Positions 58,924-64,000 of a stretch of 64,000 nucleotides of DNA are shown here, one piece after another. This stretch comes from Anaeromonas frigoriresistens (lineage in GTDB: Bacteria > Bacillota > Clostridia > Tissierellales > SIT17): positions 1 through 64,000 of the forward strand of contig NZ_WSFT01000029.1 in NCBI RefSeq assembly GCF_016820655.1, written 5' to 3'. The position numbers were made by a program, and so were the translations under genes. Positions within the stretch are counted from its first letter, which is position 1, and each line of letters opens with the position of its first letter. The notes under the pieces are model-generated. The model made no database searches. It saw only the letters and a program-made list of their open reading frames with translations, and had not been told where the DNA came from.

Positions 58924-59114
58924 AAAAAAATAAAAGGAATGATACTTGTAACCTCATAGTAAAAGTAGCACAGTCAGTATTAGGATATAAAACTGTAAGT
59001 ATGATGAAGTATTAAAAGATAGAGATATGTAGCATATGGTACTGTGGATGTAGCATATACTACAGTTAAGTTTATTCGATTTTTAATTATTAGGTAAATA
59101 TAAGATTTTAAAAC
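58924..59114. other. Intergenic region, no gene identified
   Basis: A short stretch at about 58974-59012 reads SVLGYKTVSMMKY and faintly recalls the end of a tyrosine recombinase, but stops interrupt it. Otherwise AT-rich with no clear signal. Confidence 0.3.
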
Positions 59115-59209
59115 TTGGTATATATATTGCAAGTTTATATAATAACATTAATAGTCCCCCTTGGAATATATGGGTAAGCTAGCGAGAACTTATCGCTAGC
59201 TATTTTTTT
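59115..59209 (+). ncRNA. Candidate small RNA: promoter followed within 40 bases by a strong terminator
   Basis: TTGGTA (59115-59120), 17 bp, TATAAT (59138-59143) is a sigma-A-like promoter. The same DNA also has GG-N10-GC (59117-59130, TTGG...TTGCA), the sigma-54 pattern. A start at about 59142-59150 would run only to the hairpin AGCTAGCGA/TCGCTAGCT (59177-59201) with T7 at 59203-59209, giving about 60-70 nt. No reading frame. It may also be a leader attenuator of the following two-component operon. Confidence 0.4.
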
Positions 59210-59277
59210 ATTATGATAAAATATAATTAAGAAATAATAAAGATATAATTTAAAATTTTTATTAAGGATGGATTAAT

Positions 59278-60672
59278 ATGAAACTTAACGAAGATAAAAG
59301 GGATATACTTTTTATAGGCATTAATATTTTAATTATTACATTTCTTCACTATTTTACTGTCTCAACCCATTGGGGTATACATGACTTTTATAGAAGGCTA
59401 TATTATATTCCAATTATAGTTGCAGCTTTTAGATTTAGATTAAAAGGAGGCTTAATTACCTCAATTATTGTATCTAGTGTATATGCTCCTCATATATTTA
59501 TATATTTTAATGATATAGATATAGCTATATTAAATCAGATTTTAGAAATTTTCATGTTTTTAATAGTTGGAGTAATAACAGGATATTTGGTTGAATCAGA
59601 TTTTAAGAAAAAAGTTATGTTGGAGTTACAAATTAAGAAACTAATTGGGTTAGAGAATTATACAAGGAATATTTTAGACAGTATAACCAATGTGGTGATT
59701 GCAGTAGATAATGATTTGAATATCAAATCTGTCAACAAAGAAGGTAAGAATCTTTTCTATTCAGATAATAAGAACGAAAAATTAAATGAAATTTTTACTG
59801 ATTATAAAGAGGTTAATGAAAAATTGAAGGACGTTATTAAGTATAATAAGAAGTATTTAAGTATTGAAACTCAATGTAAGTCTGAGTGGGGTGAAATTCT
59901 ATATGTAAAGCTACTAGCATATCCTTTGCGTAATATTGCAGGTGATATTGAAGGTCTAGTTATTGTACTAGAGGATATATCTGAAATCAGAAAATTAGAA
60001 AACCAAATAAGAAGAGCAGAGAAACTCTCTGCAGTGGGAGAACTTGCCTCAGGAGTTGCCCATGAAATAAGAAATCCATTAGGAATAATAAAAACAATAT
60101 CTCAAACTCTTTACAGTGAAGTTAAAGATGAAGATATGAAAGAAGGACTAGGCATTATTAGTCAAGAAATAGATAGAGCAAATTTAGTTATTCAAGGCTT
60201 ATTAAACTTTGCAAAGCCTGGAATGAAGGAAGTCAAATTATTTAATATCAAAGAACTAATAAAAGAGGTTGTTTTGATTATTAGAAAATATGCTGAACAG
60301 CATAATGTAAGACTTAATCTTGAATCTCAAATAAATCCTCAAGTATTAATAGATAAAGATAATTTAAAACAATCTTTTATAAATATTATATTCAATGCAA
60401 TACAAGCTATGCCTAAGGGTGGAAAACTAGATATTGAAGTCACCATTGATAAGGGTTGGGTAAAAACTACTTTTTATGATACAGGAGTAGGAATTCCAGA
60501 GAAAAAGTTAGAAAAAATATTTGAACCATTTTATACTACAAAGGATACTGGAACTGGATTAGGATTATCAATTACTCATAGAATAATAGAAGAACATAAG
60601 GGATATATAGAAGTGGAAAGTGAATTAAACAAAGGAACAATAGTTCATATTTATTTACCCCTTAAAGGTTAG
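59278..60672 (+). CDS. Membrane sensor histidine kinase (NtrB-like)
   Basis: 464 residues. Four to five N-terminal membrane helices (DILFIGINILIITFLHYF, YYIPIIVAAFRFRLKGG, IFMFLIVGVITGYLV), then a PAS domain (about 125-235), HisKA with phospho-acceptor His262 in ELASGVAHEIRNPLGI, and the ATPase with NxxxNAIQAMPKGG, DTGVGIPEKKLEKIFEPFYTTK and GTGLGLSI. Pairs with the sigma-54 activator 13 bp downstream. Signal unknown. Confidence 0.92.
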   Translation: MKLNEDKRDILFIGINILIITFLHYFTVSTHWGIHDFYRRLYYIPIIVAAFRFRLKGGLITSIIVSSVYAPHIFIYFNDIDIAILNQILEIFMFLIVGVITGYLVESDFKKKVMLELQIKKLIGLENYTRNILDSITNVVIAVDNDLNIKSVNKEGKNLFYSDNKNEKLNEIFTDYKEVNEKLKDVIKYNKKYLSIETQCKSEWGEILYVKLLAYPLRNIAGDIEGLVIVLEDISEIRKLENQIRRAEKLSAVGELASGVAHEIRNPLGIIKTISQTLYSEVKDEDMKEGLGIISQEIDRANLVIQGLLNFAKPGMKEVKLFNIKELIKEVVLIIRKYAEQHNVRLNLESQINPQVLIDKDNLKQSFINIIFNAIQAMPKGGKLDIEVTIDKGWVKTTFYDTGVGIPEKKLEKIFEPFYTTKDTGTGLGLSITHRIIEEHKGYIEVESELNKGTIVHIYLPLKG

Positions 60673-60685
60673 AAGGGAGAGTTGT

Positions 60686-62044
60686 ATGATGAAAAGAATT
60701 TTAATAGCAGATGATGAAAGAAATATGGTATGGGCTCTTAAAAGAGCATTAAAAGATGAAGACTATCAAGTGATATCATCAGAAAATGGTGAAGAAGCAA
60801 TAGGAATAATAAAACAATCTGAACCTGATTTAGTACTGTTAGATATGAGAATGCCCAAAATGAATGGTATGGAAGCATTAAAGAATATTAAAAGAATTAA
60901 TAAAGATATTCCGGTGATTATGATAACAGCCCATGGAACAATGGGAAGTGCTATTGAAGCTATGAAAATAGGAGCTTTAGATTACATATCTAAGCCTTTT
61001 GATGTAGAGGAATTAAAGATAATAATACGAAAAGCTTTAGATATTAGAGATATGACAAGACAAATAGAGTTTCTTACTGATGAATTACGAAATGAAACGG
61101 GAAAAGAAATTATTGGTGAGAGTAATAATATGAAACAAGTGTTAGATATCGTAAACAGGGTAGCTACAAGTAATGCAACGGTATTGATAACAGGAGAAAG
61201 TGGTACAGGGAAGGAATTGATAGCTAATGCAATTCATTATACTAGTGATAGAGCAAAAATGCCCTATATAAAAGTGAATTGTGGAGCTCTTCCAGAGAAT
61301 CTCCTTGAGAGTGAATTGTTTGGTCATGAGAAAGGATCATTTACAGGAGCTATTAGTAAGAAATTAGGTAGATTTGAAAGAGCTGATGGTGGAACTATAT
61401 TTTTAGATGAAATTGGAGAAATAAGTCTTTCTATGCAAGTGAAGTTATTAAGAGTACTTCAAGAAAAAGAACTAGAAAGAGTTGGAGGAACAGAAACCAT
61501 AAAAGTTGATGTTAGAGTTCTTGCAGCAACTAATAAAGATCTTGAAGAAATGATCAGAGAGGGTAGTTTTAGAGAGGATTTATATTATAGACTTAATGTT
61601 ATACCTCTAGAATTACCTCCTCTTAGGGATAGAAAAAATGATATTCCTTTACTGGTTCAATACTTTTTAGATAAATATTGTAAAGAAATAGGGAGAAGTA
61701 AAATGGAGATAACTGAGGGTGCCTTAGAAATTTTAACTAAATATCAATGGAAAGGTAACATAAGAGAACTTGAAAATATTATAGAAAGACTTGTAATATT
61801 AAGCAGAAGTAATATAATAACTAAAAGAGATTTACCAAAAGAGTTAATATCTTCTGATAATCATCCAGTAGAATATACGTTACCCGAAGAAGGTATAAAT
61901 TTGGATAAAGTAGAAAAGAGCCTTATAATTCAAGCACTAGAGAAGGTGAATTTCAATCAAACACAAGCTGCCAAACTACTGGGTATCTCTAGGCATACCT
62001 TGCTTTATAGAATAGATAAACATAGTATTAGAAATGAAAAATAA
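60686..62044 (+). CDS. Sigma-54-dependent response regulator (NtrC/ZraR-like)
   Basis: 452 residues. Receiver domain 1-120 with phospho-Asp53 (VLLDMRMPKMNG); AAA+ domain about 140-370 with GESGTGKE, the sigma-54 contact loop GSFTGA (usual GAFTGA) and FLDEIGE; Fis-type HTH at the end (NFNQTQAAKLLGISRHTLLYR). Activates sigma-54 promoters on signal from the kinase encoded before it. Target genes not clear within this window. Either ATG 60686 or 60689 can start. Confidence 0.94.
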   Translation: MMKRILIADDERNMVWALKRALKDEDYQVISSENGEEAIGIIKQSEPDLVLLDMRMPKMNGMEALKNIKRINKDIPVIMITAHGTMGSAIEAMKIGALDYISKPFDVEELKIIIRKALDIRDMTRQIEFLTDELRNETGKEIIGESNNMKQVLDIVNRVATSNATVLITGESGTGKELIANAIHYTSDRAKMPYIKVNCGALPENLLESELFGHEKGSFTGAISKKLGRFERADGGTIFLDEIGEISLSMQVKLLRVLQEKELERVGGTETIKVDVRVLAATNKDLEEMIREGSFREDLYYRLNVIPLELPPLRDRKNDIPLLVQYFLDKYCKEIGRSKMEITEGALEILTKYQWKGNIRELENIIERLVILSRSNIITKRDLPKELISSDNHPVEYTLPEEGINLDKVEKSLIIQALEKVNFNQTQAAKLLGISRHTLLYRIDKHSIRNEK

Positions 62045-62123
62045 TAGAAGATTATAAATATAGCTGTTTATATACTAAACTACCAAAAAAATAATAATTT
62101 TAAAATAGCATAGGAGTGATGAC

Positions 62124-62870
62124 ATGTTACATGAATTTTCAAGAACAGAAATGGTTATAGGAACTGAAGGGTTAAATAAATTAAGAAATAGTACAGTGGC
62201 AGTATTTGGTATAGGTGGAGTAGGGACATTTGCAGTAGAAGGACTAGTAAGAAGTGGAGTAGGAAAGTTTATATTAGTAGATGATGACGATGTTTGTCTT
62301 ACTAATATTAACAGACAAATTCATGCCACACTGAAAACAGTTGGTAAACCAAAGGTAGAAGTTATGAAGGAAAGAATACAAGAAATAAATCCTAAAGTGG
62401 AGGTTATAACTTTCCAAGAATTGTATAATAGTGAAAGTGCAGAGAGACTTTTATCAGAAGACTATGACTATGTAATTGACGCTATAGATATGGTTTCTGC
62501 GAAACTTGATTTGATAGAGAGATGCAATAAAATGGGTATCCCAGTTATCAGTAGTATGGGAGCAGGAAATAAATTGAATCCTACTATGCTAGAAGTTGCT
62601 GATATATATGATACTTCTACTTGCCCACTTGCAAGAGTAATGAGAAAGGAATTAAGAAGAAAAGGAATAGATAAACTGAAAGTAATTTACTCAAAGGAGA
62701 AGCCAATTGAGCCAAAGGTAGTAGAAGGAGACTGTAAGACTAATTGCATATGTCCTAATAAAGATAGAACCTGTGTGGAAAGAAGACAAATTCCAGGGAG
62801 CACCTCCTTTGTTCCATCAGTAGCAGGACTTATAATTGCTTCAGAAGTAGTTAAGGATATTATAAAATAA
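62124..62870 (+). CDS. tcdA: tRNA threonylcarbamoyladenosine dehydratase (TcdA/CsdL, E1-like)
   Basis: 248 residues, usual length. Nucleotide-binding GIGGVGTFAVEGLVRSGVG, then LVDDDDVCLTNINRQIHA (catalytic Arg and adenylation residues) and DYVIDAIDMVSAKLDLI. C-terminal VPSVAGLIIASEVVKDI. ATP-dependent cyclisation of t6A37 in tRNA to ct6A. A Cys-rich segment, CKTNCICPNKDRTC, before the end is seen in this family. Monocistronic. Confidence 0.9.
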   Translation: MLHEFSRTEMVIGTEGLNKLRNSTVAVFGIGGVGTFAVEGLVRSGVGKFILVDDDDVCLTNINRQIHATLKTVGKPKVEVMKERIQEINPKVEVITFQELYNSESAERLLSEDYDYVIDAIDMVSAKLDLIERCNKMGIPVISSMGAGNKLNPTMLEVADIYDTSTCPLARVMRKELRRKGIDKLKVIYSKEKPIEPKVVEGDCKTNCICPNKDRTCVERRQIPGSTSFVPSVAGLIIASEVVKDIIK

Positions 62871-63101
62871 TAAGGGCTATAATTTTTTAGTTTTATTTAG
62901 GGCTAGTATTTTATAAGAAAAAAGCATTTACGATGATTGAAACATATATAAAGAATAATTAAAGGTCAAGTCCTCGCTTGACCTTATTTCTTTTGTTTTT
63001 TTTCTCGTTCTTTGATTATAATTCTTTCGATGATTTCATAAATGATTTTATAAGCATCCATAGTAATATATATGATTTTGATAAATAAGCTATGAGTATA
63101 A
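62871..63101. other. Intergenic region with bidirectional-type terminator
   Basis: AAGGTCAAG/CTTGACCTT hairpin (62962-62985) with TTATTTCTTTTG after it terminates rightward transcripts. A 25-codon leftward frame (63061-62984, MDAYKIIYEIIERIIIKER) overlaps this hairpin and has no good ribosome site, so I do not call it a gene. Confidence 0.6.
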
Positions 63102-63416
63102 TTAAGATTTTCCTCTGATTTGATTTTGATCTGCAATTATCTTTAATGCTTGATATTCATCATAGTCTAATTCCATTACAAAGGAACATTGGGGACAACT
63201 AATATAATATCTAGTTTTTCTAGGTACAAGTAGTCTGAAGAAATTTTTATTTCCTTCATAAACTTTCTTTTTATGAATAAGATAGGAATGATTTTGACCA
63301 CAACCTTCACAAGTAGGATTTATTCTATCCAATAAAGGAGATTCTTTTATTTGATTAATTAAAGCTGTTCCTTGTGATGTTGGTTTACTATGATCCTTAT
63401 TATAGAATTCTTTCAT
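63102..63416 (-). CDS. Zinc-ribbon protein of unknown function, downstream of a serine recombinase
   Basis: 104 residues. Two Cys pairs, CEGCGQNH and CPQCSFVME, enclose a beta-rich stretch (VYEGNKNFFRLLVPRKTRYYIS), giving a likely zinc ribbon. GGAGGACATTC upstream. Leftward like the recombinase that precedes it by about 46 bp, but not recognisably part of a mobile element. Confidence 0.65.
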   Translation of the reverse strand: MKEFYNKDHSKPTSQGTALINQIKESPLLDRINPTCEGCGQNHSYLIHKKKVYEGNKNFFRLLVPRKTRYYISCPQCSFVMELDYDEYQALKIIADQNQIRGKS

Positions 63417-63462
63417 ATTAGAATGTCCTCCTTATAGTTTAATATTAAATAATTCACTTACA

Positions 63463-64000
63463 TTATAAAATATCCTTCCATTTAATAGAGATATCATCAT
63501 TCTTGATATATATTTTATCAATAAAGTCTTTTAATAAAATCCTTTTCTCTTCAAAATTAGCTTCTTTCCATATAAGGTCTATTTTATCAATATATTCTAA
63601 TATTTCATCTAAACCTATATTAGTGGTACTAACTATAGGTTTGCAATTTTTTTGTAGAGTTTTTTGAATTTTGTCTTTATCTTTGTAGAGAGGCTCAATT
63701 CTCTGTGAAAGTTCAATAGATGGTATATGTTCATATTGATAGAGATTCATAAGTTTCGAGATTTGATTTTCTATAGATTTGATCTTATCCTTTAATATCT
63801 TTGTATCTACAGATTGAGTTTTAGATTTTTGATGTTTATTATGAATATTAATTAGTTTATTTCTATCAAGATGAATATTTTTGAAATTACTTATAATATA
63901 TTCATCCACTTTCTCCATTGGTATATGCTTTCCTGGGCAGTCTGGATCTTTTATCATGTAAGTTGGAGTACCAGATGAGGAATAGCAAATATAATAATAA
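63463..64000 (-). CDS. Large serine recombinase, C-terminal part (5' end outside window)
   Basis: The minus-strand frame is open from the window edge: YICYSSSGTPTYMIKDPDCPGKHIPMEKVDEYIISNF is the end of the zinc ribbon and start of the following helix of large serine recombinases. It continues with a coiled coil (ILKDKIKSIENQISKLMNLY) and the usual end WKEANFEEKRILLKDFIDKIYI. The catalytic N-terminus lies beyond base 64000. It is unlike the prophage integrase in its zinc ribbon, so it marks a second integrative element or skin-type element. Confidence 0.8.
   Translation of the reverse strand, partial: YYYICYSSSGTPTYMIKDPDCPGKHIPMEKVDEYIISNFKNIHLDRNKLINIHNKHQKSKTQSVDTKILKDKIKSIENQISKLMNLYQYEHIPSIELSQRIEPLYKDKDKIQKTLQKNCKPIVSTTNIGLDEILEYIDKIDLIWKEANFEEKRILLKDFIDKIYIKNDDISIKWKDIL

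Noticed and set aside
58974-59012. Tyrosine-recombinase-like relic (SVLGYKTVSMMKY)
   Set aside because: Too short and interrupted by stops; similarity is only suggestive.
62984-63061. 25-codon leftward frame beginning MDAYKIIYEI
   Set aside because: Overlaps a terminator hairpin and lacks a convincing ribosome site.
1-64000. CRISPR array or insertion sequence with terminal inverted repeats
   Set aside because: No regularly spaced repeats and no transposase reading frame were seen on either strand.

Overview
The window is AT-rich, Gram-positive, spore-forming anaerobe DNA. I infer a member of the Clostridia/Tissierellia. The evidence is an alpha/beta-type small acid-soluble spore protein, a split cotJC spore-coat manganese catalase gene, a four-gene [FeFe] hydrogenase operon of the HndABCD type, a double-cubane-cluster reductase operon, a PerR-rubrerythrin pair, strong AGGAGG ribosome sites and frequent TTG/GTG starts. 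No rRNA, tRNA or CRISPR array was seen.

Left chromosomal arm (1-12,650). It starts with the tail of an S66 LD-carboxypeptidase. Then come a Fes-like esterase, an L,D-transpeptidase, ferritin, a spore SASP, a divergent mntP/MntR-like pair, the operon DCCP-DUF3343-activator (low-potential, ATP-driven electron transfer) and hndABCD (NAD(P)-linked [FeFe] hydrogenase). It ends in the 3' part of cotJC.

Prophage (about 12,645-48,277, about 35.6 kb). A large serine recombinase has inserted a temperate siphovirus-type prophage into cotJC, inside the codons of the Glu-Glu-Leu-Ala-His metal-binding motif. Joining the two phage ends gives a 44-bp attP with 15-bp inverted arms. Order: integrase, ImmA protease and repressor (leftward); Cro-like gene and early genes; recombination and replication genes (Gam, Sak4-like ATPase, helicase, DUF669 protein with an SSB-like tail, D5-type primase-helicase, VRR-NUC nuclease); late activator; an accessory pocket with a HEPN-like protein flanked by about 35-bp repeats; HNH, terminase, portal, protease, HK97-type capsid and tail genes with a -1 frameshift in the tail chaperone; tailspike; an acyltransferase cargo gene; holin and endolysin. 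The right end is accessory: a two-gene membrane pair, an SOS-box-controlled cassette (WYL-like protein, its companion, and a LexA DNA-binding domain with no peptidase), a protein with exact 32-residue helical repeats fused to an HNH nuclease, an HTH regulator, and a plasmid-like FtsK (frameshifted) plus replication-relaxation pair.

Right chromosomal arm (48,280-64,000). It holds a decayed cotJC 5' remnant, an iron alcohol dehydrogenase, a DUF4003 protein, two GNAT acetyltransferases, a conserved clostridial protein, perR-rbr under a PerR-box promoter, a DUF302 protein, a CopB-type copper ATPase facing a leftward set of small metal-binding proteins, an NtrB/NtrC-like sigma-54 two-component system, tcdA, and at the edge a second large serine recombinase that runs out of the window.

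The best candidates for new biology are the 32-residue-repeat/HNH fusion, the peptidase-less LexA SOS cassette, the repeat-flanked HEPN gene, the decayed cotJC insertion site, and an altered iron-sulfur ligand set in the HndC-like subunit.
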